Origin: Marinobacter sp. | GTDB taxonomy: Bacteria > Pseudomonadota > Gammaproteobacteria > Pseudomonadales > Oleiphilaceae | Direction: 5' to 3' | Length of the DNA: 58,834 nt | Assembly: GCA_022565395.1 (NCBI GenBank) | Contig: JAIUMV010000023.1 | Location: 1-58,834 of the forward strand | Shown: in pieces, positions 21,161-32,300 of the stretch | Position numbering within the stretch: position 1 is the first letter of the stretch | Layout of the letters: the number at the start of each line of letters is the position of its first letter | Notes under the pieces: generated by a model | The model's database searches: none | What the model was told of the DNA's origin: nothing | The model's input: only the letters and a program-made list of their open reading frames with translations | Position numbers and translations under genes: made by a program

Positions 21161-23087
21161 TAACCAAAAAACCTCAATCTGTGGGTTAGTTTTATTGCTG
21201 CTAATCATAGCAGTTTGGCCGTTCAGTGCAGCGGCGAATGAGCGGCCCGCCACCATGACGCTGGACAGTCATACCCTAGCCATGGATGCGCATGCGTGGT
21301 TGTTTCTTGACCGTAGTGGCAAGCAAAGCCTGGCGGACCTGCGTATGGCTGAGGCTGCAGGGCTGGACCCCTTTGTGCCGGCCAGTCGCAAGAAGCTGTC
21401 TTTTGGCTATACGCAGGATGTGGTCTGGTTGCGCTGGCGGTTGCGAGGGGCCGAAGGTGAAGAGCCGCGAATCTGGTGGCTCAATGTCAAACCCACGTTC
21501 CTTGATAAGGTGACGCTTTACCAGGTCATGCCGGATGGCGAGATCAGAACATCTCAGGCAGGTGATCATATACCACTCTCGCAGCGTGAGGTGGGCGCAC
21601 GGGAGCATTTGCTGCCGGTTTACATGAGTGAGCAGGCTACCACTCTGTATCTGCGGGTGGAGACAGCCAGCACCATGGTTGTTACCAGCCAGCTCTGGCT
21701 GCCGGAGGCCTATCAGCGTGCCAATGATCGGGTGACCATGCTGTATGGCATCCTGTTTGGGCTGGTACTGCTGTCTGTGTTGGTGAGCGCGCTGGCGGCG
21801 GTCTGGTCCGGTCGTCAGATGTTTTACCTCGGTGCCCTCTATCTGGGCTGCTTCGGCATGATTCATTTCACCCTGAACGGCTTCGACAAGGTGCTGTTGT
21901 ATCCGGAGTCCCCCTGGATCAACGACAACATGATCGGCGTTTGGGGGTTTGCCACCGCCGCCACCCTTGCCGCCTTCGTATTGTCCTATCTGAAGCCCCG
22001 ACCTTTCCTGCCCATGCTGGATATGTTGCTGCGAGCTCAGATTCTGATGGCGGTGATGGGGTTTGGTATATCCCTGGCGGGCTACTATCTGGCCATCGTC
22101 CAGGGCTTTATGTTCCTTGGCCTCAGTATTCTCTTGTCGGTGATGCTGCTCACCCTGGCGATGCTCAGGTACCGGCGGCGGGAGGCCCTGCTTATGCTGC
22201 TTTTGTTCGGGCCGGGGATAATAGCCATTTTGTTGCAGGTTGCCCGAAACCTGGGGTACCTGCCACTGAACTTCTGGACCAACCATTTGTGGGCCTTGTC
22301 TTCCATTTTTCAGGCGCCCTTCACCGCTGTGATTCTGCTGCTCAAAGTGCGTGATGAGGAGCGCACCTACCTGCAGGAGCGCCGCCGCAACAACGCGCTG
22401 CGGCAGTTTTTCAGCACCATGGCCCACGAACTGCGTACGCCCGTGTCCATTCTGTCTTCAGCCCTCACCAATCTGGAGTTGCTGACCCAGGATCGTGCGG
22501 CGGAGTTTGCGCCCCGTTTCCGGCGAGCCCGCACGGCTCTCAGTCGGCTTAACTATCTGATTGATGCCGCGCTGGCGGAGGATCGCCTGAGTTCAGGCAA
22601 TGTGCGCTTTCAGTATCAGGAACTGGAGGTGAAGCAGCTGGTTGAGGATATTCGCGAGCTGATCATTATTGAGGCCCCGCACCATCTGGATGTCACTGTT
22701 GCGCCGGGTGTCAGTTCACTGGAGGCGGACCCCTACTGGCTCAATATCGCCATACTCAACCTGTTGGATAATGCCATCAAGTATTCTCCCAGCGGTGGTC
22801 CGATCATGCTGAGTTTTGACAGCGTGGGTGTCGATGCCATCCGCATTACCGTGGAGGACCACGGAATCGGCGTGCCTGAACGCGACCGGGCGCATATCTT
22901 TGAACGGTTTTTCCGAGCGGAAAATGTGCAGCATCTAAGCCAAGCTACAGGTGTTGGTCTGGGGCTGTTCCTGGTGGCTGAAGTGGTGCGACGACACGGT
23001 GGCACAGTGGAATATGGGGCGCCTAATGTGGGCGGCAGCCGCTTTATGATCACCCTGCCTCGCCGGCAGGGTGATCAGCTCGGCTGA
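21135..23087 (+). CDS. Membrane histidine kinase with 7TMR-DISM sensor module
   Basis: This gene encodes 650 residues from a GTG start with AAAGGAG six bases upstream. This start also gives a complete signal peptide (ICGLVLLLLIIAVWPF, then AAA-NE). The order is a periplasmic 7TMR-DISMED2-like beta domain (about 40-190), seven membrane helices (about 200-395, e.g. TMLYGILFGLVLLSVLVSAL), HisKA with H-box FFSTMAHELRTPVSIL (His431), and HATPase with N-box ILNLLDNAIKYSP, G1 DHGIGV and G2 GVGLGLFLV. The family often senses carbohydrates or envelope signals. It lies 130 bp upstream of the giant gene in the same direction, which may be part of its regulon. Confidence 0.93.
   Translation: MIRTRIALINQKTSICGLVLLLLIIAVWPFSAAANERPATMTLDSHTLAMDAHAWLFLDRSGKQSLADLRMAEAAGLDPFVPASRKKLSFGYTQDVVWLRWRLRGAEGEEPRIWWLNVKPTFLDKVTLYQVMPDGEIRTSQAGDHIPLSQREVGAREHLLPVYMSEQATTLYLRVETASTMVVTSQLWLPEAYQRANDRVTMLYGILFGLVLLSVLVSALAAVWSGRQMFYLGALYLGCFGMIHFTLNGFDKVLLYPESPWINDNMIGVWGFATAATLAAFVLSYLKPRPFLPMLDMLLRAQILMAVMGFGISLAGYYLAIVQGFMFLGLSILLSVMLLTLAMLRYRRREALLMLLLFGPGIIAILLQVARNLGYLPLNFWTNHLWALSSIFQAPFTAVILLLKVRDEERTYLQERRRNNALRQFFSTMAHELRTPVSILSSALTNLELLTQDRAAEFAPRFRRARTALSRLNYLIDAALAEDRLSSGNVRFQYQELEVKQLVEDIRELIIIEAPHHLDVTVAPGVSSLEADPYWLNIAILNLLDNAIKYSPSGGPIMLSFDSVGVDAIRITVEDHGIGVPERDRAHIFERFFRAENVQHLSQATGVGLGLFLVAEVVRRHGGTVEYGAPNVGGSRFMITLPRRQGDQLG
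23047..23077 (+). other. Perfect 13-bp hairpin at the 3' end of the histidine kinase gene
   Basis: TGATCACCCTGCC, a five-base TCGCC loop and GGCAGGGTGATCA form a perfect stem inside the last codons of the kinase. There is no T-run, so it is not a standard terminator. It may shield the message or partly insulate the giant gene. Confidence 0.6.
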
Positions 23088-23217
23088 AAGGTTGTTTTAT
23101 GCAAGGTTTCGCAAGAAACCACTGGTTGTTATCTGACCGGCTGCAGACTTTAATTGAAGGTGGGGCGATTTGTCCGGGCATCTTTATGCTCATTTCACCG
23201 CAGGTTAAAGGCGAGCT
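23088..23217. other. Leader region of the giant gene
   Basis: It contains a small hairpin GGTTTC-GCAA-GAAACC at 23104-23119 and the ribosome site AAAGGCGAG at 23207-23215. No convincing promoter was identified. Confidence 0.4.
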
Positions 23218-23340
23218 ATGTTCAAGCAGAAAAAGATCATCCAGGCAGTCAAAGGTGCATTTCGGCTGGAGCCTCTTGAACAACGCATTCTGCTCTCTGC
23301 GGACCCCATATTTGGCCCTGTTCAGGCGCTGCTAAACCGC
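23218..23340 (+). other. LEPR-XLL N-terminal segment of the giant protein
   Basis: Residues 1-41 are a basic start (MFKQKKIIQAVKGAFR) followed by LEPLEQRILLSADP. The consensus is LEPR-x-LL-S-A-D; here a Gln separates Glu and Arg's usual neighbour (LEQRILLSAD). The motif is found at the start of very large repeat proteins, but its function is not settled. Confidence 0.8.
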
Positions 23341-26300
23341 GACGATGACCGTCATATAACACTTAGTCAGGACTTCCAGGAAGTCTACACCCTCGATCAA
23401 CTACGCCAGCAACAACAAAACGACGAGCACTACCAATACGTTACCTACGACAGGGATGCTCCTACTGACACGGAGTTTTCCGTATCCAGTGGCGCTTTTG
23501 ACCTCGCTGGCGTGGCCTCCTTCAACGATATCCTTGCCGGCAGCACCATTACGGTGGGTGCCGAGGAGACCTTCGGCGGCAGCGGCATTCTGAACGGCAA
23601 CCTCGTGGTGGACGGTACCCTTAGTCCCGGCTATTCACCCGGTGTACAGCATATTGATGGTGATCTGACCCAAAGCAGCGGCGCGATCATGCTGATCGAG
23701 CTGGGGGGCACAACACCGGGCACGGGCGATAGCTTTCACGACCAGATCAATGTCAGCGGCACCGTCAATCTCGATGGCACACTCAATGTTGACCTCTGGA
23801 ATGATTTTACTCCCCAGGTGGGTGATGAGTTTGTATTTCTGACTTTTACCGATATCACCGGCAGCTTCACTAATGCTACCGGCCTGTTTGGCTTCCAGAA
23901 CGATCTTTATTTTGAACTGGTGCAGGACGAAAGCAGCCTGCGCCTGGTCACCCGGGCATTTATTCCCGGCGCCAGTAACGTGCTGGGGCTGACCCAGAGT
24001 GCCGATGCGGATGCTTTGGGTGAGTATCTCAATTTTACCTACTTTACCCCGGACCAGGCGTTTACCTTTGCCGGCAGTGTTGATTTGGGTGTGGTGCAAG
24101 CCGCCGGCGAACTGACGCTGGAGTACAACCTGCAGACCGAATCCCTGGACCTGACCTTTGCGGGCGGGCTGGACCTGCGTGGCTCGACCCTGGAGGGTGT
24201 TTTCACGGTCAGCCTGCCCCCCGCGTCAGCGGTGGACGCACCCCTGACGCTGAGCGTGCGGGATGCTTCGTTGGTGGTGGATGCTGGTGGCATGCGGGTG
24301 ACCGCCAGCAATATCAATGGCGGCATCATTCTGGCGGACGACGGTGAGGCGGGCCTGTTGCGGGCCGGAGGGCTGAGCCTGACGGATGCCCAGGGGCAGC
24401 CGTTGCCGGGCCTGGCGCTGGCCGAGGTGCGAGAGGTCAATCTGGGTTTCAACACCACGGGGAAAGCCCTGCAGGGGAGTCTGGCAGGTCTGGCCTTTGA
24501 TTACAGTGACCCGGCCCATCATGACTTTTTCTCGGTGTCCGGTGATCTGGATCTGGTACTGGCTCAAGGTGGACTGGAATTGGCCCTGTCTGGTCGTATG
24601 AGCCTGAGTGATGCAGTGCTGGAGGTGGATGGTCAGCAGGCCGATGGCTGGTTGCTGTCGGTGGCGGACGGCCGCACAGCCTTGACCGCCGGTGGCGCCA
24701 TGCTGAGCTTCCGGGGCCTGCAGGGGGGTGCCCTGCTGGGCACTATCCATGACGAATTTGGTGCCATTGGCAATCTGCAGGTGGGCGAGGTGGCCCTGAC
24801 CCGGGCGGATGGCATTACGCCGCTGGTGGCGGATCTGGATATCCGGGTATCGGATTTCCCCATCAGTTTCAATACCTTTGCTGGTTTCAACCTGGGCTTG
24901 CCGGACGTTTCTCTGCCGGACTTGGACCTGTCGCGGTTGAATTTTCCTTTTCTTGACCTGACGCTGCCCAACCTGCCGTCCCTGAACCTGGATTTTCCGG
25001 ATTTCACGTTCGATCTGCTGGCCCTGTCTCTGCCGGATATCGACTGGCCCAATCTCAGTCTGCCGGAGCTGATGCTGGCACTGCCTGGTTTAAACATTCC
25101 CGGATTCGGTCTGGATTTTGATGGACTTGTTGCGGCCCTGGCCATTGACTGGCCGGACCTGCCCAGCTTTCCCGGCATCGACCTGCCATTTGATCTGACC
25201 TGGCCAGCGCTGCGCCTGTCCCTGCTGGCGGATCTCAATCTGGCGGATATTCTGAATGCCCTGCCCAGTCTGCCGGGGATCAATCTGAGCCTGCCGGATG
25301 TTGGCGGGCTGAGCTGGCCAAGCTGGACTCTGCCCGATCTGGCGCTTAACTTCCCCGATCTTGCCATTAACTGGCCAGATCTCAGCCTGCCTGCTTTTCT
25401 GCTGAATCTGCCGCGACTGAATCTGGACGGCCTGTCCATCGAGATCGACTTTGCGGCCCTGTTGCCCAACTGGGATTTTCGCCTGCCGGACCTGGCGCTC
25501 CAGTTCCCGGATCTGGATATCGACTGGCCCAACCTGTCGCTACCGGAATTGTTGCTGAACCTGCCCCGTCTGGATCTGCCCGGCCTTGGCCTGAACCTGT
25601 TTGATCTTAATCTGGCTGAACTCCCGCTGTTGCAGGCATTCAACGCCTTCCTGCCCCTTGAGCTGGATTTTTCCCTGGACGGTTTCAGGTTCTTTGGTGA
25701 ACTGGATCTGCGACTGGGTGACAACCTTGTGATCAGCGGTGCCTTTGGCTTTGACAAGGATGACGCTGCCAACCGGCTGATTGCCATCGCCAACGATGCC
25801 ACCGTCCTGCTGTCGGTGGGCAATTATGCAGCGGGTGTGACGGGTACCTCCCTCGGCCTGCATGCCAGTGATCTCGGGTTGGCCCTGGAGGCGGTCGGCG
25901 GATTGGTGACGGACTTGGGGGATCAGGTGGTGTTGACGGCGGAGCAGGCGGCTCTGTTCTACAACAGCACCGGCCTGGACTGGACCGGCGAGACCCTGGC
26001 GGTGGGTGACGTGACGTACACCTTCCAGCAACTGGATGCCACCGATCTGCGCGGGCTGGCGGTCACCAACGGCCTGCTCAGGGTGAGTGATTTTGTTGAG
26101 GCCAGTGGCAGCTTTGGCCTGCGGGACTCAATACAACAGGTGACCCTGGCCGATGGCAGCCAGATCGACGTGAGTGTCCTGGCCATTGGTGGTCAGGGCC
26201 TGAGTGCCTTTGCCGGTATTGGCAGCGGCAGTGAACGCACCGGTTTGGTACTGCAGGATCTGACCCTTGGCCTGGCGCTGATATCCGATCGCGCCGATAG

Positions 26301-29300
26301 CGGATTCTCCTGGCTGGCCCTGCGGGGTTCTGCCGGTGAAGTCAGCCTGGCGGGCATCCCGGACCTGACTCTGACGGCGCGCAGTCTGCTGCTGGAGATC
26401 AACCAGGCCAGTGAGGGGGCGTTGCTGATTGACTTTGCTGCGAGCCCCCTTGCGGTGCAGGCCGGTGTCGGCCTGTTTGTCACACTGGATTTTGCCGCTG
26501 ATCTGGGGTCGTTGATCCGGGCGGCCGGTGACATTGACCTGGCCCTGGCGGGTTTCTTCATGGTGTCTGGCAGCTTCGGTTTTGAACGCTCCCAGACCGA
26601 GGTGATGTTGTCCGACGGTCAGGCCCTCCGGGTCAACCTGCTCACCGTCGGTGCGGCTCAGGTATCCGCCTTCGCGGGGCTTAATGGCCAGACCCCGGAA
26701 GCCCTGGGGTTTAGCCTTGAGGATCTGGACTTCGCCCTGGCCCTGATGTCCGACGCGCGCAATGACGCCCGCAAATGGCTGGCACTGCAGGGTAACGCCC
26801 AGTCCATCAGCTTTGTCGGTGTCGATGGGCTGACGGTGGCCGCTGACACCCTCAGTCTGCAGATCAACCGCAACCTGAGCACCCTGGGGCAGTCTCAGGC
26901 CCAGCCGGATCTGTTGCTGGCAACCGAACTGAAGCTGGAAACGGACCTGACCACGGGCCAGCTCGTATTCGATTTTCTGACCCATTCGGCCCTGGTGGGG
27001 CTGGTCAAGAACCGCAGTGACGCCCAGTTGCGCAATGATGTACGCCGCGCCCTGACCGGCCTGCTGCAGGATGCCGCCGTCGACCATGGCGGTTATCTGG
27101 CTGATGATGTTGAAGGCCAGATCGAGGTACTAGGTGACCGTGAGCATGGCCTGCGCATTCGTTTTACCGGTGACTTGGCGGGTATTGATTTTACCGGCAT
27201 TGGCGTGAGGGCGGAGACGGCCGCCCTTGATGCTGGTGCGCAGATCATCCGAGAGGGCGCACCAGCACTGGATAACGTCAGCTTTGACCCGGTCGTCAAC
27301 GTTAATCAGCTGCGCCTGCATACCGCTGTGACCCAGGGTACGCTGAACCTCCGCCTGGATGGCCAAAACGTCAGCCTGGCGGTGAACGGCCAGAGTGATG
27401 GGGCCCTGGCAGCTGACTTGCGCACCGGTCTGGTGACGCTGTTGACCAACACGGGGGTGGCCGGTGCAGCGGATCTGACGGTCACAGGCAACCGCAGTGA
27501 TGGCTATCTGATCAGCTTTGGTGGCAATCTCAGCGGCCTTGATTTCAGCCGCCTGGCGGTAAGTTTGCAGTTGCCGGATGTGAGCACCAGCGTGACGGAA
27601 CTGCAGCAGGGTGCGGTGATTGAAACCGGTGTTGAGGTCACTGGCAGCAATATCCGCGAACGCCAGGTGATCAGTTTCAGTAATGCCCAGAACCTGACCA
27701 GTGTTCACTATGTGTTAGCGTTTGATGGCCAGACCTCCCAGCCCATCGACTATTCCCGCAGCAGTGTCACCACCATCCGTAACAACCTGAAGGCGGCGCT
27801 GGATGAGATTGTGGGTGCGGGCAACACCTGGGTCACCTTTGACCAGAGCTCCACCACCACCAACCCCCGTTTCATCATCGAATTTATTGGCGGCAAGGCC
27901 TATCAGGATGTGCCTGAGCTGCAGGTAATTTCCAGTGCCGGCGTCAGTGTGGCGGTATCCACCCAGCGTGAAGGCTCCACTGCTGTGCGCACGGTGCAGA
28001 CGGAAACCATCAACGAGCGCCAGCGGTTGCGTCTGGATGCCAGCATCGCGGGCAGTTTCAGCCTGCAGCTTCAGTGGCAGGGCCAAAACCTGCAAACCGC
28101 TTCACTGGCCCTTGCCAGCACGGCAGCGCAGGTTGAGGCCGCCCTCAGTCAGATGTTGGCTGCCGTTGATGGCGCGAGTGTCTCCGTCACTGGCGCAGCA
28201 GGGGAATGGGATATCACCTTCACTGGCAGTCTGGCGGGTGTTGATCTGCCGCCATTGACTGTCGTCACCCAGCTGGCGCCGGTATCTGCCTTGCTGGACG
28301 TGGTGCAGCGGGGTGAACAGCGTGATCAGGCAGTGGTGATCACCAGCCCGGCCATCAATCAGCAGCAACGGGTCACCATCACGGGCGACGCTGCCGGCAG
28401 CTTTACCCTGAGCCTGCGCCACGGGGGCGAAACCTATTCCACCGCCGCTATCGATCGCAATGCCAGCGCGCAGCAGGTCCGGCAGGCGCTATTGCAGGCA
28501 ATGGTGGATATCGAGGGCGCGGCGGTTGAGGTGATCCGCCGTAGCGAGGGCCAGTGGGATATTACCTTCACCGGCAGCCTGGGTGGTCAAACCCTGAGTT
28601 TGTTGCAGGTGGATGCCAAGGCTCAGGCGTCCATTACCCGGCTGGCGGTGGTTCAGACTGGAGAGCGGGTCGCCCAGCCAGATCTGGTGGCGGATCTGGA
28701 TCCGAATCTGGTGGTGGACTTCGGTGCCCTGCCGTTGAATGTGATGACGGGTGCCAACAGTCATATCCAGCTGACTATGGACGGTATCGAGGGTGAGCTG
28801 CTGCGGGCTGGCGGTAACCTGACCCTGGATGTGTTTGGCTTTCTGCAGTTGAACGGAGGCTTTTTCTTTGAAAAATCCATCGGTTCGGTGATGGCGGATG
28901 GCCAGAATGTTGAGGTGGACCAGTTGCTGCTGGGTCTGGGGGGCGCCAATGCCTTTGTCGGTGTCAACGGCGGTACGGACCAAGCCATTGGTTTCGCCCT
29001 GTCGGAGCTGGATCTGGCGTTGGGGTTGTTCACTGATCGTCAGGATAGCAGTCGCAGCTGGACAGCACTGCAGGGGAACCTGACGTCCATCGGTGCGGTA
29101 GGCATTGCCGACATGCAACTTTCCGCCAGTGCGCTGAGTGTGGCCATCAACCGCGCGGCGGTGGACGGTACGGTGCTGGACTTCGCTGGCGACAACCAGC
29201 GGGTCATGCCGACGGGACCGGGCACCGAGCAGGTGTTCAACATGGATGGCAGCCGGGGCGAACTGCTGGAACTGGCCGGGGAGTTTGCCATTGATGTTGC

Positions 29301-32300
29301 GGGCTTTGTCACCCTGGAGGGGGCCATTGGCTTCAGTCGATCCGAGCAGAATCTGATTGCCGTTGGCAACAACCTGTCGGCATCGCTGGTGGCAGGGCCA
29401 GCTTATGTGCGGGCGGACAACGCGAATTTCGGCCTGCTGATCACGGATCAGTCCACTGTTTTTGAGCTGACCAATGGCAGCTTTGCTGCCGGCATCGAGG
29501 GCTTGGCGGGCATTGGTGCCGCTGGCGTGACGGTGCAATACACCAGCGCCGGAGCAGACGTGGCAGCCGGCACAACCCTCGGGGTTGGTGCTCTGGAATA
29601 CACCTTCGAGCAAGCCCTTGCGGCCAACACTGTCGCTTTTTCAGTCCAGGGTTTCAGCGCCAACGTGGCGAACTTTGTCACCCTCAGCGGTGACCTGGGA
29701 TTCCGCAAGGTGGGGGACGACATTGCGGCGGTGGGCAACAACGTCAGTGCCGGGTTGAATGCCGGCCCGGCCTATGTGCGCCTGGACAATGCCGATTTCG
29801 GTCTGATCACCGGCAGCGGCCAGACCGCGTTTGAACTGAGTAATGGCAGCTTTGCTGCGGGCATTGACGGCTTCGCGGGTATCAGTGCGGCGGAAGTGAT
29901 CGTCCAGTACACCAATGCCAGCACCAGTGTGGATGCGGGCACCAGCATTGCCGTGGGCAGTGTGGCCTACACCTTTGAGCAGGCCCTTGCAGCCAACACC
30001 GTAGCCTTTGGGGTTAAGGGTTTCAGCGCCAGCGTGGCGGACTTCGTCACCCTCAGCGGTGACCTGGGCTTCCGCAAGGTGGGGGACGACATTGCGGCGG
30101 TGGGTAACAACGTCAGCGCTGCCCTCAATGCGGGCAGCGTGGCGGGTGTCAGTCTGAACAACGCCGATTTCGCGCTCATCACCGGCGGCAATACCCTGGC
30201 CTTTGAACTCAGCGGTGGCAGTTTCGATGCCACCATAGCCGGTTTCGAGCTGGTATCTGCCGATGCGGTATTCGTCCAGTACAGCAATGCCACAACCGCA
30301 GTGGCTGCCGGTACCGAACTGACGGTGGGTAATATCAGTTACACCTTTGAAAACACGCTGGCAGCCAATACGGTCGCCTTTGGTGTGGAAGGTTTCAGCA
30401 CGGATATCGCCGGCTTCGTCACCTTGTCTGGTGACCTCGCGTTCCGCAAGAGTGGCGGTGATATTGTGGCTGTTGGCAATCAGGTAAACGCCAGCCTGAA
30501 CGCTGGTCCTCTGGCAAGTGTGAGTCTGGGGCAGGCGGATTTCGGCCTGTTGATGGGTGCGGCTGGTGGTACGGTCTTTGAGCTGCAGAATGGCAGCTTT
30601 GCCGCCAACCTGCTGAATCTGGCAGGCGTATCCGCCAATGCTGCCTTTATCCGCTATAGCAACGAACAGGGTGCGGTGGCAGCGGGCACCACACTGGCAG
30701 TGGGTGGCGTCAGCTACACCTTTGCTGAGGCTATCGAAACCAACGCCCAGGCCTTCGCAGTGCAGGGTTTTGCGGCACAGGTGCTGGATTTTGTCAGTGT
30801 TTCCGGTGATCTGGCGTTCAGCAAGAACGGCGATGAACTGCTGGCCGTTGGTAACGGCTTTGCCGCCTCACTGGAGGCGGGCCCCGTGGGTCATGTGCGC
30901 CTGAACAATGCAGGTTTTGGCCTGATATCCACGTCTGGCGATACCAGTTTCGAACTCAGGAATGGGGATTTCTCCGTCAGTCTGGCGGGCTTGGCAGAGG
31001 TGTCGGCCCAGGATGTGCTGGTGCAGTACTCCACCCGGGATATTGCGGTGGGCGAGCAGATCAGCGTGGGGCCGGTGAGTTACACCTTCGCCGATGGCCT
31101 GTTTACCGACCAGATACGCTTTGCCGCCACGGGATTACGGGCAACCCTGGCGGAGTTCATCACCCTTGAAGCCAATGTGGCCTTTGAGCGGGTCATCACC
31201 GATATCGTGGTCAACAACAGCGGCTCTGGTGAAGTGGTGGCGGTGGAGGCCATCAGCCTCAGTGCCAGCGCGGCCAGCTTCTTCGTGGGTGTGCCTGCCA
31301 GTCAGCCGGCAGACCGCAATGGCTTTGCCATCGATAATGCGACGGTGGCCTTTGCCGCCATCAGTGAGCAGGGTGGCAGCCGCAGCTGGCTGTCCCTGCA
31401 GGCCAGTGCGGATGCGGTGGGCCTGGTGGGCTTCGACAATGGTCTGATCACTCTGGACCAGGCTCGGGATGTGGACATTCAGGTAAACCTGGCGGCCGAT
31501 GACGGCTCAGTGGTGGATTACCAACTGACAGAGGCCCAGCTGGATCGCCGTTTTGGCACGGATATCACCGGCTATCTGACCCTGGACGGTGCTCAGGGCG
31601 AAATCAAAGAAGTGGTGATGGATGTCAATCTGGGTGTAAGTGGCTTCTTTCATGCCAGCGGCACCCTTGCGGTGGAGCGGGTGGCCAGCCGTGGTGTGAT
31701 GTTGTCCAATAACCAGACCGCCACGGTGGAAGGGCTGGTGCTCAGCGCCCGGGATCTGAATGCCTTTGCCGGGATTCCCGGCGTGGCGCAGCTCGATCTT
31801 AACGATGTGACCTTTGCCCTCGCTTTGCTGGAGGAAGTGGGGGGTGAGCGCGAGTGGTTTGGTCTGCAGGCGGACGCCGCTTTTGCCAGCCTCAGCGGAC
31901 TGGGGGATGTATCGGTGACCGGCGAGAATCTGGTCGTGCAGATCAACCAGGCCGCCAGCGACGACACCACCATCGATTTTGCTGCATCTCTGTTGCTGGG
32001 CAGCCAGTTTGGCAACGAACGTACCCGTGTTCTGGATATGGCGGGTGTGACCGGTGGCTCCCTGCTGGCCTCGGGTTTTGTCCAGCTGCGGGCCTTTGAT
32101 TTCCTCTATGCCGAAGCCGAGCTGCTGTTCGAGCGGGGCGAGGACCGTGTGCGCCTGACTGATGGCGAAGAAGTGGACGTGGAAATCCTTACCATCGGTG
32201 CCAGCAACGTCAATGCCTCGATCGGGGTGCGGGACGAGACCGGTGGCGATGTGGGTTTTGCGGTTGAGGGCCTCGATTTTGCCCTGCTGACCCTGGTGGA

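Noticed and set aside
23099-23335. Plus-strand frame of 78 codons before and into the giant gene
   Set aside because: It has no ribosome site and overlaps the well-supported giant start in another frame.
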